A DNA stretch of 64,000 bases from Streptomyces sp. CG1 (lineage in GTDB: Bacteria > Actinomycetota > Actinomycetes > Streptomycetales > Streptomycetaceae), in the NCBI RefSeq assembly GCF_041080625.1, contig NZ_CP163518.1:9975501-10039500 (forward strand), given 5' to 3'. The position numbers were made by a program, and so were the translations under genes. Shown here in pieces: positions 43,340 to 52,950 of this stretch. Every line of letters starts with the position of its first letter. Positions within the stretch are counted from its first letter, which is position 1. The notes beneath the pieces were generated by a model. The model was not told the origin of the DNA and made no database searches. It worked only from the letters and a program-made list of their open reading frames with translations.

Positions 43340-44872
43340 TCAGTACTGGCGCAGTGACGGCCAGAGTACGGACCACCGCTGGTGCACGCCTTCGCACAGC
43401 ACGACAGCTGCGTACTGCTCCTGGTTGCTGACGCCGTGGCCGTTGTCGATCCGGCCAACGGTGTGGCAGTTGGTGAAGGGCCGTTCCAGGCGGTGCTGAC
43501 CGTCGGCCTGTTCGACCAGCAGGACAGGGCCGTCGTAGCTGTCCGGGGGCGGGCCCCAGTCGTACAGGCTCATGTGACCGGAGTAGGCGTTGGGGAGCCC
43601 GTATGGGGGACCGTAGCGGGCGAGGGCGCCCGCCTCGCCGTAGTTCGAGGTGAGCAGGACGGCGTGGGCGCGCTGGGCTGCGGGGATCGTGGTCCAGGCA
43701 GCCGCGGTGGTACGGGTGAATTGGGGCCAGCCGACCTGCTCGCCCTGGTCGACGTCGATGGCATTGGCCACGCTGACCGCCGGGAGCGGCAGCACCGGCA
43801 GAGCGGCCAGGGCGCTGGTGGCCGCCGCCAGGAGAAGCAGGGGTGTGAGGGTTCGCCGGGACCGGCGGGCACGGTGGACGACGGGTTCGCAGCCGGCCGC
43901 CGTCACCGCGAGCAGCAGCGGGAGCGGGTAGTAGGGCTTTCCACCGCCGAGGATCACCAGGATGCAGAGCACCGGGTAGGCGAGCGCCAGCGGCCGGGCC
44001 CAGCGCAGCTCGTCATCGCGGAGCAGTCGGCGCAGGCCCACGATCGCGACTGGAACGAGGATCGGGGAGAACTGGAGCAACTGGAGCGGCAGGAACAGCA
44101 GCCGTCCCGACACGCCTTGGACATGGCTGAGAACCCGGGCCACCTTCAGCTCGGGCCAGCCGTGCGCGGCCTGCCACCAGAGTGTGGGTGCGCAGATGAG
44201 GAGCGCGAGGAACAGTGCGAGCAGCGGTCCGAGCAGCAGCCCTGCGCTGCTGGGCCGGGGGCGCCGCGCGAGCTCGCGCCAGGGACGGGTCACCAGCAGA
44301 TCCAGAGGCAGCGCGAGGATCAGTGCGAGGAGCAGCGACAGGACGAGCTGCTTGTTCAGCAGCGTCACCCCGATCACCGCGCCCAGGGCCGGCCACCAGC
44401 GGGGGTCTCTGGTCCGCAGCAGCCGCAGCGCCAGCAGTAGGACGCCCAGCTCGGCTGTCAGATCGAAGGTACTGGTGGACAGCAAGTGGCCGATGGCCAG
44501 GACGTACCCGGAGCAGGCACAGCACCCAGCCGCGAAAATCTGCCCGTCGCGACCGGCTCCCAGCTCCCGGGCCAGCAGGGCGGTCAGCACCACGGAGCAT
44601 GCGGAGAGCAGTGCGGGTATGACCCGCAGACCAGTCGGGCTCGCGCCGAATACGGCGGCGCCGGCCCGGGCGAGCAACGGGGTCAGCGGCGGCTGGTCGA
44701 CGTACCCCCAGGCCGGATGTCGGCCGGCGAGCAGGAAGTAGAGCTCGTCGCGATGAAAGCCGTACCGCCCAGACAGCGCGAGCAAGACTGCGGCGAGAAC
44801 AGCCGCAACCAACGCGACAGGCCGTAACGCGAACGGTTGCGGACCAATCCGCCCATCCCCCCGAATGTTCAC
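43340..44872 (-). CDS. GT39/PMT-like membrane glycosyltransferase
   Basis: A 510-residue polytopic membrane protein of the dolichyl/polyprenyl-phosphate-mannose mannosyltransferase (ArnT/PMT, GT39/83) class, which transfers sugar from a lipid carrier in the outer leaflet. The N-terminal loop after TM1 has the acidic motif GFHRDELYFL with Asp/Glu and a second YVDQPPLTPL, typical of this group. About 10-11 further membrane segments follow and an extracellular C-terminal domain with two Cys in the last 60 residues. GTG 44872 is chosen because TM1 follows after 15 residues. Acceptor is unknown. Confidence 0.85.
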   Translation of the reverse strand: MNIRGDGRIGPQPFALRPVALVAAVLAAVLLALSGRYGFHRDELYFLLAGRHPAWGYVDQPPLTPLLARAGAAVFGASPTGLRVIPALLSACSVVLTALLARELGAGRDGQIFAAGCCACSGYVLAIGHLLSTSTFDLTAELGVLLLALRLLRTRDPRWWPALGAVIGVTLLNKQLVLSLLLALILALPLDLLVTRPWRELARRPRPSSAGLLLGPLLALFLALLICAPTLWWQAAHGWPELKVARVLSHVQGVSGRLLFLPLQLLQFSPILVPVAIVGLRRLLRDDELRWARPLALAYPVLCILVILGGGKPYYPLPLLLAVTAAGCEPVVHRARRSRRTLTPLLLLAAATSALAALPVLPLPAVSVANAIDVDQGEQVGWPQFTRTTAAAWTTIPAAQRAHAVLLTSNYGEAGALARYGPPYGLPNAYSGHMSLYDWGPPPDSYDGPVLLVEQADGQHRLERPFTNCHTVGRIDNGHGVSNQEQYAAVVLCEGVHQRWSVLWPSLRQY

Positions 44873-45428
44873 CGCCGCAGTCTGGCAGCCACGACCGGCG
44901 CGGCCAAGGGGCGGACCGCAGATCGCCAAGTGGGGACACCAACTGAGCAGTTTTGCCGAGTCCCTCAGCACGAGGTGGGGATTTTCAAGACTCTGACCGA
45001 GCCTGGCATCAGTACTTCGAATTCCGCACGGCTGCTGCCGTGCTGGTTTCCACCTGGATTTGGGCGCTGGCGAGGTTGGGCGGCAGGCGTTCCTCGGCCT
45101 CGCCGCGGACTGCCGACCACGGCCATCGTCGGCGAACAGGCTTTGGGTGGCGGCCAGTGCGGCCTGCTCGGTCTTTGTCCAGCCGTGGCCCGGCCAGGGC
45201 CCGCGCAACGCGGGAAAGAGAGCCCTCAAGATGCCCTTCGACGAGATCGCCGTGGGACACCGGCGTCGGCAAGACCGGTATCGAGAAGGAGATGTCCCTG
45301 GAAGAGGCGTACCGGGTGCCGGAAGCCAACGCTAAGGGGCACTGGCTCAGCTGCGACTTCGACCGGAAGAAGGTGGTCGCCGCACACGCCAACTGACAGG
45401 AGGCCCCCGGGCGTCCCGGGTCGCGGCC
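44873..45428. other. 556-base region without an assigned gene
   Basis: A possible tail fragment (45292-45396, plus strand) reads MSLEEAYRVPEANAKGHWLS and CDFDRKKVVAAHAN, which looks protein-like but has no upstream partner. The rest shows no domain and weak codon bias. I regard it as decayed DNA. Confidence 0.45.
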
Positions 45429-45743
45429 TTGATGCTGAAACGGGGCTGGGCGTGGTCCGTCCGTCCCTACCGGCTCCGGAGGAGCGCGCAGGCCAGCGAG
45501 CAGAGTGTCCCTGCCGAGCAGACCGCTTCGGCGCTCGAGCCTTGTCCTCCGGGCGCCGCACCAGCACCCGCCGTTGTGCGCACTCGCGGCGGCGTCATCC
45601 CCTCCCCGGAAGACATCGAGGCTGCCCGCACGCCCGCAGGCGGCTGGACCCGCGCTCAGCTCGCTGCCTGAGGCATCACCTGGCCCCCGCCGAAGGGTTG
45701 GAAACAGCGGCTCATCGCTCAGTGGAAGGCCGGGCAGCGTTAG
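45429..45743 (+). pseudogene. Small Trp-rich protein broken by a nonsense codon
   Basis: The frame gives MLKRGWAWSVRPYRL, later GVIPSPEDIEAARTPAGGWT and RAQLAA, then TGA at 45669-45671, and continues GITWPPPKGWKQRLIAQWKA to TAG 45741. The motif GWT[R]xxLaxWGxxWPPPKGW is one I remember from small phage-type actinobacterial proteins; the TGA replaces the expected TGG (Trp). The family has no known activity that I can name. Confidence 0.55.
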
Positions 45744-45908
45744 CCACCGAGTCGTACGCCACCCCTGAACCACCAAGGTCATGGCACGCGCTGCATCCGA
45801 GGTCGGGGCGCTGCCCGCAGGTTCGTGCACGAAGCCGCTGTACTTTTCCAACGCCCGGTCGGTCACTTCGGATGCGACGTGCCCATGCTCCGTGGTGGGA
45901 TGCGCGGC

Positions 45909-46753
45909 ATGAGCGACTCGCTGCGTGTCCGAATCGAGCAGTACTACGTCGCCGTGCCCCTGTTGTTCGCCGACGCCGAAGAGTTCGGCCCGCTACGGCT
46001 GTTCGTGCGCAAGGAACCAGGAACCCCTTACTACGGCGGTCCGAGCCACGCTCAACCCATCGCAGAGGGCTCCGGGATCGTCACGGCAGCCGACATCGCC
46101 CGGGTGCGTGGCAGGCAGCGCGAACTCGGCGTGCCGGAAGCCTTCGAGTGGCTCGCCGAGGCAGCTCCGATGCTATGTGCCCGTATCGAGGCTGCCGGCC
46201 TACCGGTGGAAGAACGCCCGCTGATGGCCCTCGACCCGCACCGCCGAGTGCCTCCGCAGCCCCTGCCGGACGGCGTCACACTCCGCGTGCTGACGGCCGA
46301 CGACCCGGCCCTGCCCCAAGCACTCGCTCTCCCTCGCTTGGCCTTCGCCGAGCCGGGCACCGCGGTGGGCCCCGCGAGCCTCGCGGAACTGTCGGCGGCG
46401 GCTGAGGAACTGGCCGCGGACGGCACGGTCGAGGCGACCCGTCCCAGCATCCGCGCCAGGCACAAGACACTCATCGCTGCGCTGGCCCCGGACGGCACCC
46501 CCCTCGCCGCCGGCCACTATCATCCGGCCAACGGCACCACCGAGATCGGCGGTGTCGGCACCCTCCCCACCGCTCGCCGCCAGGGCTTGGCCGCGGCTGT
46601 CACGGCGGCCTTGACCGTTCATGCCCGCAACCACGGGTGCGGACCGTCTTCCTCGCTTATGCGGAGGACACCGTCGCCCGCATCTATGCCCGTTTGGGCT
46701 TCCAACCCGCGGACATCACCCTTCTGATCGCCAACCAACCCGCACGGTCGTAA
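45909..46753 (+). pseudogene. GNAT acetyltransferase, frameshifted
   Basis: Two joined frames make one GNAT protein. Frame 1 (to about 46632) begins MSDSLRVRIEQYYVAVPLLF and includes the acetyl-CoA-binding segment GVGTLPTARRQGLAAAVTAA. The last part, VRTVFLAYAEDTVARIYARL and GFQPADITLLIANQPARS, lies one base out of frame after a G-run near 46635 and ends at TAA 46751. The C-terminal half of the fold is therefore lost from the encoded protein. The acetyl acceptor is unknown. A sequencing error could mimic this. Confidence 0.7.
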
Positions 46754-46934
46754 GGTCGCAGACCAGACATAGCGACCGCCACTCGTCCGCACACCGTGGT
46801 GATGTTGGCGTTCCGGGTGCTGAGTTGGGAGCTGCAGGAGTGAACACCCCGCTCTCGTAGGCGCGTTGACGGAGTGTGTCACTTCTTGTAGCCGTGGGAG
46901 TGGTTTACCCTCCCCGTCCGTGTGAAGGCACTGG

Positions 46935-46957
46935 CTTGGCGTCGCTCGTATGCCAAG
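46935..46957. promoter_or_regulatory. Inverted repeat before the oxidase gene
   Basis: CTTGGC (46935-46940) and GCCAAG (46952-46957) are exact arms with an 11-base loop, ending 11 bases before the oxidase ATG. It may form an RNA hairpin or be an operator. Confidence 0.4.
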
Positions 46958-46968
46958 TGTGATGAGCC

Positions 46969-49035
46969 ATGCATTCACACAACATGAGCAATCCAGACAT
47001 GACCCTCGCGACCACGCAGAACACAGACCCGTCAGGCGAGGAGCAACCTGCGCTTGCGCCGGATACTTCGGATGCCTCAAGGCTCTCGCCCCGGTCGCAC
47101 GGCACGCAGCCCTCGCGGCGCGCCGTGGTCACGGCCACCGGTGCCTCGGCGCTCGCTGCCGGGCTCACCGCCGCATCCGCCGCGCCCGCGACCGCGTTGA
47201 GCCCCGCCACCGCGCCCTTGACGGCGCCGGCCGAGGTGCCGCCCGGTACCGATCCCCAGGCGTACACCACGGTCGCGCGCGCCATCGTGGTCTACGACGA
47301 GCACGACCAACCCCTCGTACCGGCCTACCTGAAGGCCATCGAGAACGGTCTGCCCGCCAGCCGGGCGAAGGCGACGAAACGGGTCCTGATCGTCGGCGCC
47401 GGACCGGCCGGCATGCTCGCCGCCGACCTGCTCAACCGGGCGGGCCACGACGTCGTCGTGATCGAGGCCAACGGCAACCGCGTCGGCGGCCGTATCAAGA
47501 CCTTCCGCAAGGGCGGCCACGAGAACGGGGAACAGCCCTTCGCCGACCCCAAGCAGTACGCGGAAGCCGGGGCCATGCGGCTGCCCGACAGCCACCCCCT
47601 CCTCATGGCACTGCTCAAGAAACACGGCCTCCCGCTCCAGGAGTTCTACCTGGTGGACGTGGAGGTCGAGAACCCGTCGAAGAAGGCCAACCGCACCTGG
47701 ATCCACGTCAATGGCATCCACATGCGCCGGGCCGACTACGAGAAGAACCCCGCAAAGATCAACGAAACTTTCGGCGTCACGGACCCCAACCGCACCAGGA
47801 CCGCCTCGGCAATCCTCGCCGACGCCCTCGAACCCGCACACCAGCTCATCCGAGGGAAGGAAGGCACAGCCCTCGTCAACGGCTGGGTCGAGGTCCTCAA
47901 GAGGTACGGCCACTGGTCCATGTACCGCTACCTCACCGAAGTCGCCAAGCTCGACATCAGGACCATCGACCTCATCGGCACCGTCCAGAACCTGACCTCA
48001 CGGCTGCATCTCTCCTTCCTGCACAGCTTCCTGTCCAGCGCCCTGATCGACCCGAAGACCAAGTTCTGGGAGATCAAGGGCGGTACCGCACTCCTCGCCG
48101 ATGCGCTGTACGCGCCCGTGAAGGGCAAGGTGAGGCTCGACAGGCGTGCCGTACGCATCGAACACCACGACGGCAAGGTGAAGGTGCACACCGTTTCCGA
48201 GGACTGCCAGACCGGTAAGGGTGGTGTCACAGAGGTCTTCGAGGGTGACGAGGCGATCATCACCGTGCCCTTCTCCGGACTGCGCCACGTGGCCTTCGAC
48301 CCTCCGCTCGCCTACGGCAAGCGGAGGGCCATCACGGAACTGCACTACGACGCCGCGACCAAGGTGCTGCTGGAGTTCTCCCGCCGCTGGTGGGAGTTCA
48401 CCGAGGAGCAGTGGAAGGAGACACTGAACTCCATCGAGGACAAGCTCTACGACAAGTACAAGGCGGGCCGGGTCGAGAACGGCACGTACCTCGGCGCGCA
48501 CAAGTCCGTGAAGGACCTGGGGGTGACGGTCCCCGACGAGCTCAAGAAGTGCTTCGCCGCCTTCCGACCCGTCATGAGCGGCGAGCCCGAAGCCGCTCAT
48601 ACCCGCGGCGGCGGCTCCGTGAGCGACAACGCCAACCGCTTCGTCTACTTCGAGCACTCAGGGGGCACGGAAATCGGCGACGGAGGCATCACGCTCGCCT
48701 CCTACAGCTGGTCCGACGACGCTCTCAAGTGGGACGCCTACGCCGACGACGAGCGATATCTCCGCGCGCTCGCCGGAGTACAGGCCATGTACGGCCGTCG
48801 CTGCGAGGTCTTCTTCACCGCCAAGTGCAAGACCCAGTCGTGGATGCGCGACCACTACGCCTACGGGGAGGCATCCGTGCTGTTCCCCGGCCAGCACACG
48901 GAACTGTTCTGCGACATCCCCGCCTCCGAAGGGCCGCTGCATTTCGCAGGAGACCACACATCCATCAAGCCCGCCTGGATCGAAGGCGCCCTCGAATCCG
49001 CCGTCCGGACGGCACTGAAGGTCCACACGGGCTGA
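46969..49035 (+). CDS. Secreted L-amino-acid oxidase, L-glutamate-oxidase-like
   Basis: A 688-residue FAD-dependent flavin amine oxidase that deaminates L-amino acids to keto acid, ammonia and peroxide. A Tat-like signal ([17 protein letters not shown], residues 49-65) precedes the FAD motif [17 protein letters not shown] (about 139) and [15 protein letters not shown]. It follows Streptomyces L-glutamate oxidase (LGOX, 701-residue precursor) along its length. The LGOX specificity Arg (Arg305 in that protein) and His312 correspond to Arg345 and His352 here ([12 protein letters not shown]), and the C-terminal [16 protein letters not shown] binds FAD. Acidic-substrate preference is therefore inferred. 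A strong hairpin terminator follows. Start choice between 46969 and 46984 is open. Confidence 0.9.
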   Translation: MHSHNMSNPDMTLATTQNTDPSGEEQPALAPDTSDASRLSPRSHGTQPSRRAVVTATGASALAAGLTAASAAPATALSPATAPLTAPAEVPPGTDPQAYTTVARAIVVYDEHDQPLVPAYLKAIENGLPASRAKATKRVLIVGAGPAGMLAADLLNRAGHDVVVIEANGNRVGGRIKTFRKGGHENGEQPFADPKQYAEAGAMRLPDSHPLLMALLKKHGLPLQEFYLVDVEVENPSKKANRTWIHVNGIHMRRADYEKNPAKINETFGVTDPNRTRTASAILADALEPAHQLIRGKEGTALVNGWVEVLKRYGHWSMYRYLTEVAKLDIRTIDLIGTVQNLTSRLHLSFLHSFLSSALIDPKTKFWEIKGGTALLADALYAPVKGKVRLDRRAVRIEHHDGKVKVHTVSEDCQTGKGGVTEVFEGDEAIITVPFSGLRHVAFDPPLAYGKRRAITELHYDAATKVLLEFSRRWWEFTEEQWKETLNSIEDKLYDKYKAGRVENGTYLGAHKSVKDLGVTVPDELKKCFAAFRPVMSGEPEAAHTRGGGSVSDNANRFVYFEHSGGTEIGDGGITLASYSWSDDALKWDAYADDERYLRALAGVQAMYGRRCEVFFTAKCKTQSWMRDHYAYGEASVLFPGQHTELFCDIPASEGPLHFAGDHTSIKPAWIEGALESAVRTALKVHTG

Positions 49036-49078
49036 CAACTGCTCCGGCGGCGACCGCCACCGACATGTGAATCCACCC

Positions 49079-49105
49079 GTGGCGGGCGCGCAAGGCGCCC
49101 GCCAC
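49079..49105 (+). terminator. Strong hairpin after the oxidase gene
   Basis: GTGGCGGGCGC and GCGCCCGCCAC are exact 11-bp arms around a 5-base loop, 44 bases past the stop. There is no T-tract, usual for Streptomyces terminators. Confidence 0.7.
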
Positions 49106-49200
49106 GATCGCTGGAGACGAAGCGCCGAGGGCGACTCCCGAAGCCGCATCGAAACGATCTTCAGGAACAGTGGTACCGCCGTCATTTGCTTGGTGGTTGG

Positions 49201-49485
49201 GGATGCGCAAGGGAGTGACCGAGCAAGCCGTATGGACACCGGACGACGTGGAGGATCGCCGAGCTGGTCCTCGGCCGGTACAAGAGGCTCCGGCTGACCA
49301 CGCCGACCGTGATCCTCGCCGGAGAGCGGGACTTCATGCTGCCGCCGAGCGTCATCACTGACGCCGGGCGCCACGCCGACGACCTCCGCATCCAGGTGGT
49401 CCCCGGCTGCGGCCACTACCTCCACGAGGAACGCCCCGACCTGGTGGCCGAGACGGCCGTAACCCTCTTCTCCGGTCGTCACTGA
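49201..49485 (+). pseudogene. Alpha/beta hydrolase remnant
   Basis: The first part (frame of 49200-49250) gives EQAVWTPDDVE, typical of the cap domain of epoxide-hydrolase-like enzymes; the next frame gives LGRYKRLRLTTPTVILAGER, MLPPSVITDAGRH and the catalytic His region VVPGCGHYLHEERPDLVAET, ending TGA 49483-49485. The nucleophile elbow and most of the cap are missing, and the two parts are out of frame. A deletion of several hundred bases is likely. Confidence 0.7.
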
Positions 49486-49535
49486 CCCAAGCGCCGCCCA
49501 CGTTCCCCGGCACGGGCGGCGCGTAGAAGCGGCGA

Positions 49536-49593
49536 GCGTCGGGCTGAGCATCGCGGGCGCAGGTGGCATCCGGATCGGCTGGTGGTCCAGGGC
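49536..49593 (+). repeat. 58-bp dispersed repeat, copy 2
   Basis: This matches 29094-29151 at 51 of 58 positions (shared core ATCGCGGGCGCA, GTGGCATCCGGA, TCCAGGGC). It follows the hydrolase remnant. Confidence 0.6.
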
Positions 49594-49686
49594 GCGCGGC
49601 CCTCCTCTCCGTGCTGCGCAGTGCGCACCGACGGCAACCGCAACGACGTCGCCCGGCCCCCCCAAGCCTTCGCCACCAACGGCTGA

Positions 49687-50168
49687 CTAGGGCGAGATCT
49701 TCCGTTCGTCGTCTTCGAGGCCGCGGAGTGTCCAAAGTCCGTACAGGGCCAGCAGCGGTTTGACGTTCACCCACGCGCCGGGGCGGTAGTCATCCGCGCG
49801 TACGAGCTTCTCGGCAAGATCAGGGCGCTGTCGCCGCAAGTACGCGCGGGCTTTGAGCGCGTGAGCGGGTTGGGAGACGAATTTGATGCGGCCGGCGTCC
49901 TCAAGCAGGGGGGTCACGTTCATGACGTTCTCCCATGTCGTCCTGCTGTGGTCTTCAAGGATCACTGTGCCGTCGAAGTCGAGCACCGACTTCGCGTAGT
50001 CGGCCATCAACTGCGCCTCCGCAGCGCCGCCACTGGTCGCACCGCCGCTGAGGATCACGCGAGATTCACGCGCACTGTCGCCGGTGGGCGAGACCAGCGC
50101 CAGTTCAACCACTCGCCCCAGGCCAGGGCTGCCGCCCCAGCGACCGCCAGTCCCGTCCCTCGTCGCAT
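49687..50168 (-). pseudogene. YdcF/SanA-like (DUF218) protein with internal deletion
   Basis: ATG 50168 opens MRRGTGLAVAGAAALAWGEW and LNWRWSR, a membrane N-terminus typical of actinobacterial DUF218 proteins, but that frame stops near 50057. The DUF218 core continues in another frame: VILSGGATSGGAAEAQLMAD, LEDHSRTTWENV and IKFVSQPAHALKARAYLRRQ, to TAG/stop at 49687. The missing middle would hold the first conserved strand (VVVLG). DUF218 proteins act in envelope functions such as vancomycin resistance at high temperature (SanA). Confidence 0.65.
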
Positions 50169-50529
50169 GCGGCGACTCTAGGGCAGGTCCGAATCGAACA
50201 GGGACGGCACCAGCCACACTACGGGTCGCCACCCCGCAGATACCCAGGATGACGGCTGGGAGGGCGACGACAGGGAGGCCGCGACTCAGCAGGTCCCCGC
50301 TGATTTGCTACGGCTCTCGCCAGGCCCACGCATGGGTGCCTTGGGAGACGGCAGTGGGCGCCGGGCCACCGCCCGTGTCTCGGGAAATCGGGTTGCCCGG
50401 GCAGCCGTAGGACCCGCAGGATCTGCCTATGATCACGACCACCGCCTTGCCGCCGTTGCCCTCTGCCGAGCGATCGGTGGGAGTCCAGCAGCAGTCGGGC
50501 CGACCGCGAAGGCCGATGCTCCTGCCGGC

Positions 50530-51162
50530 ATGATCGGCGCCCTGGCCGCGGGACTCCTTGCCGGCTACGGCATCGCCGTCCCGGTGGGAGCGGTCGCGAC
50601 CTATCTCGTGGCTCTGACCGCTCGGACGTCCTTGAAAATCGGCGCTTGTGCCGCGCTGGGCGTCGCGACCGCAGACGGCCTGTATGCCCTGATCGCCGCG
50701 TTCGGAGGCGCCGCCCTCGTCCCGACGATCAAACCGATCATGCTCCCCCTGCGGTATGCCTCGGCCCTTGTCCTGGTTGTACTGGCAGTCCGCAGTGTCG
50801 CCACGGCGATCCGCCACTATGGCAAGCACAAGCCGACAAGCCGGACCGATGAGGTCCCTCTCAGCCCGGCGCGGGCCTATGCGGGCCTTTTGGGGATCAC
50901 GATGATGAACCCCATGACCGTGATCTACTTCGCGGCACTCGTGCTGGGCAGTCGGAGCACAGCCCTTCAGGCCCCCTTCCAGCAAGCCGCGTTCGTTGTC
51001 GCGGCCTTCGGCGCATCGGCAAGCTGGCAGCTGCTGCTGGCAAGCGGGGGAGCACTGCTCGGCCGGACACTGACCGGCACCCGAGGGCGACTTGTGACCG
51101 CCCTTGCCTCCAGCGCTCTGATCACTGCACTGGCCGCGCATCTCCTGATCACAGCGCTATGA
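50530..51162 (+). CDS. LysE family amino-acid exporter
   Basis: A 210-residue membrane protein with about six hydrophobic segments. The first reads AAGLLAGYGIAVPVGAVATY, containing the conserved GxxxPVGP-like motif of LysE/RhtB exporters; LGITMMNPMTVIYFAALVLG has the conserved NP motif. ATG 50530 is used since hydrophobic residues start at once; there is an in-frame extension upstream to 50305 without membrane segments. Substrate is probably a basic or other amino acid. Confidence 0.88.
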   Translation: MIGALAAGLLAGYGIAVPVGAVATYLVALTARTSLKIGACAALGVATADGLYALIAAFGGAALVPTIKPIMLPLRYASALVLVVLAVRSVATAIRHYGKHKPTSRTDEVPLSPARAYAGLLGITMMNPMTVIYFAALVLGSRSTALQAPFQQAAFVVAAFGASASWQLLLASGGALLGRTLTGTRGRLVTALASSALITALAAHLLITAL

Positions 51163-51230
51163 GCCCGCCGCCGACAGTGTTCCCCTCCACGGAACGCCAC
51201 GGTCCGCCAGGAAGTGGTAGGCCGGCCAGA

Positions 51231-51262
51231 GGCTGGGGAGCCCAGGGAGTGGCTCCCCAGCC
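51231..51262. terminator. Bidirectional hairpin terminator
   Basis: GGCTGGGGAGCC and GGCTCCCCAGCC are exact 12-bp arms with an 8-base loop, between the ends of the LysE gene and the convergent phosphatase gene. Confidence 0.75.
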
Positions 51263-51276
51263 GGTGGACCGTGAGG

Positions 51277-52950
51277 TCAGCGCATAGGCAGTGCGGAGGT
51301 GTGCTCGGTGCGTACGGCGTCCAGGGCCCGCGGGTCGAGGCCGAGGAGCCGCAGGATGGTCGGGGCGATCTGGGTGGTCTCGACCGGGGCGGCGAACCGG
51401 ACGTCGTGCGGGGTGACGGCGCCGGAGACGACGAGGGGTACGTCGAGGTCGTCGGCGTGGGCGCCCCCGTGCTCGGCGATCTTCTTCTTGCCGCCGGTGT
51501 AGACGACGCCGTACTGGGTGATGCCGAACAGGTCGGGCACGCGGGAGTCACCCGGCTTCACGTGGAAGTACCGGGCGGCGTCCGCGCCCGCGTACAGGGT
51601 CTTCAGGCCGCTCGCAGAGAAGGGCTTGGCGTTGCCGTCGATGCCGTTGCCGGTGCCGGACTGGGCGAGCAGGTACGCCTTGGCGAACTCGGTGGCGGCC
51701 TTCGAGCGGTCGGTGAGCCAGATCAGCATGGCGTCGTCGTCCACGGCGTGCGCGACCAGGTCGCCGGAGCCCGGGTGGGCCTTCTTCCAGGCGGCGTTGA
51801 GGCCGTCCAGGAGGGGGCCGTCGTCGATGCGGGTGAGTGCCTTCGGGTCGGTCGGCGACTGGCCGTGCTTGGCGGACAGGACGACCGTGGTGCTGTCGTT
51901 CAGGTGCCGCTTGCGGAGCTCGGCGACGAACGCACCGACCTCCTTGTCGACGAAGGCGAGGTTCTTCTCCAGCAGCGGGCCGGGCACCCCCTTCGCCTTG
52001 TAGCCGCCGGCCAGTCCGTCGGAGGCGGGCAGCTTCTGGGCGGTCGACACGGACTGGAAGTTCATGCCGAATACCGCCGGGGTGCCGACCTTGTGGGCGC
52101 CGCTGTGGTCGTAGCCGTCGATCTCGTTGAGCACGGCCTGCACCTTGTAGCCGTCGTACTGCTCGGTCGCCGCGTTGTCCTTGGTCCAGTCGTCGCCCGC
52201 GTGGTAGCCGATGGCGGTGCTGTTGATCTCGGGGGCGAACAGATCCTGGATGCCGTTGCCCGAGGGGCCGTTGAGGATGTCGTACGCCAGGTGCTTGTCG
52301 GACCACGCGGTCCGCAGCCCGGCCTTGCGGGCCACGTCGAAGACCGTGTTCACCCGCAGGAACGCGTGCGGGGAGACCGGCGCGCAGGACTTCGGGTCGA
52401 CCGTCAGCTTCGTCGGGTCGATGAGACTCGCGGCGTGACCGGTCATCTTCAGGATGCTGCCGGGCAGCCCCTTCAGGCCCTGGCCCGCGTCGATGGAGTC
52501 CTTGTTCTTGTCGAGGTCCTCGGTGAGGTCGACCTCGGCGCCGGACTTGGCACCCGCGCACTTGGTGGTGCCGGCCGGGAGCAGGGCGGCGTCGTAGCCG
52601 TCGTCGTAGTAGACGCCCGTGGTGCCCGGGTTGCCGCCGGTGAGCTGGCCGACCATGCCGGGGAACGAGTCGGAGGGGATGGTGGTTCTCGCGTGTGTGT
52701 ACTCCACGCCGCCGCCCGCGAGCCGGGCGAGTGCCGAGTGCGGGTGGCGGGCGATGTACCAGGCCAGGTCGGACTGGTGCAGACCGTCGACCGACAGCAG
52801 CAGGACGTGCCGGGCGGCCGGGTGCCCGGGCGTGTGCGCCGAGGCGGGCCCGATGGCCGTGGCAGTGAGCGCGCTGGCGGCGGCGAGCGCGGCGGCTGCC
52901 GCGGTGACCGTACGGGCCGGAGGGGCCGGGCGGTCCGAACGTCGGGTCAA
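51277..52950 (-). CDS. Secreted alkaline-phosphatase-superfamily phosphodiesterase/phosphatase
   Basis: A 557-residue secreted metalloenzyme of the type I phosphodiesterase/nucleotide pyrophosphatase group. The signal peptide (1-38) ends GPASAHT. Metal and catalytic sites: first Asp in LLLSVDGLH, nucleophile Thr/Ser in TTIPSDSFPGM, and metal ligands in LSAKHGQS and EHGGAHADDLDVPLV. Length and spacing fit family members that cleave phosphodiesters or phosphonates. TTG 52950 has GAGGAG 6 bases upstream. It is monocistronic and may belong to phosphate scavenging with PstS. Confidence 0.9.
   Translation of the reverse strand: MTRRSDRPAPPARTVTAAAAALAAASALTATAIGPASAHTPGHPAARHVLLLSVDGLHQSDLAWYIARHPHSALARLAGGGVEYTHARTTIPSDSFPGMVGQLTGGNPGTTGVYYDDGYDAALLPAGTTKCAGAKSGAEVDLTEDLDKNKDSIDAGQGLKGLPGSILKMTGHAASLIDPTKLTVDPKSCAPVSPHAFLRVNTVFDVARKAGLRTAWSDKHLAYDILNGPSGNGIQDLFAPEINSTAIGYHAGDDWTKDNAATEQYDGYKVQAVLNEIDGYDHSGAHKVGTPAVFGMNFQSVSTAQKLPASDGLAGGYKAKGVPGPLLEKNLAFVDKEVGAFVAELRKRHLNDSTTVVLSAKHGQSPTDPKALTRIDDGPLLDGLNAAWKKAHPGSGDLVAHAVDDDAMLIWLTDRSKAATEFAKAYLLAQSGTGNGIDGNAKPFSASGLKTLYAGADAARYFHVKPGDSRVPDLFGITQYGVVYTGGKKKIAEHGGAHADDLDVPLVVSGAVTPHDVRFAAPVETTQIAPTILRLLGLDPRALDAVRTEHTSALPMR

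Noticed and set aside
49079..49105. Reading the strong inverted repeat as an insertion-sequence end
   Set aside because: It is a simple hairpin right after a gene, there is no transposase and no second copy; a terminator is simpler.
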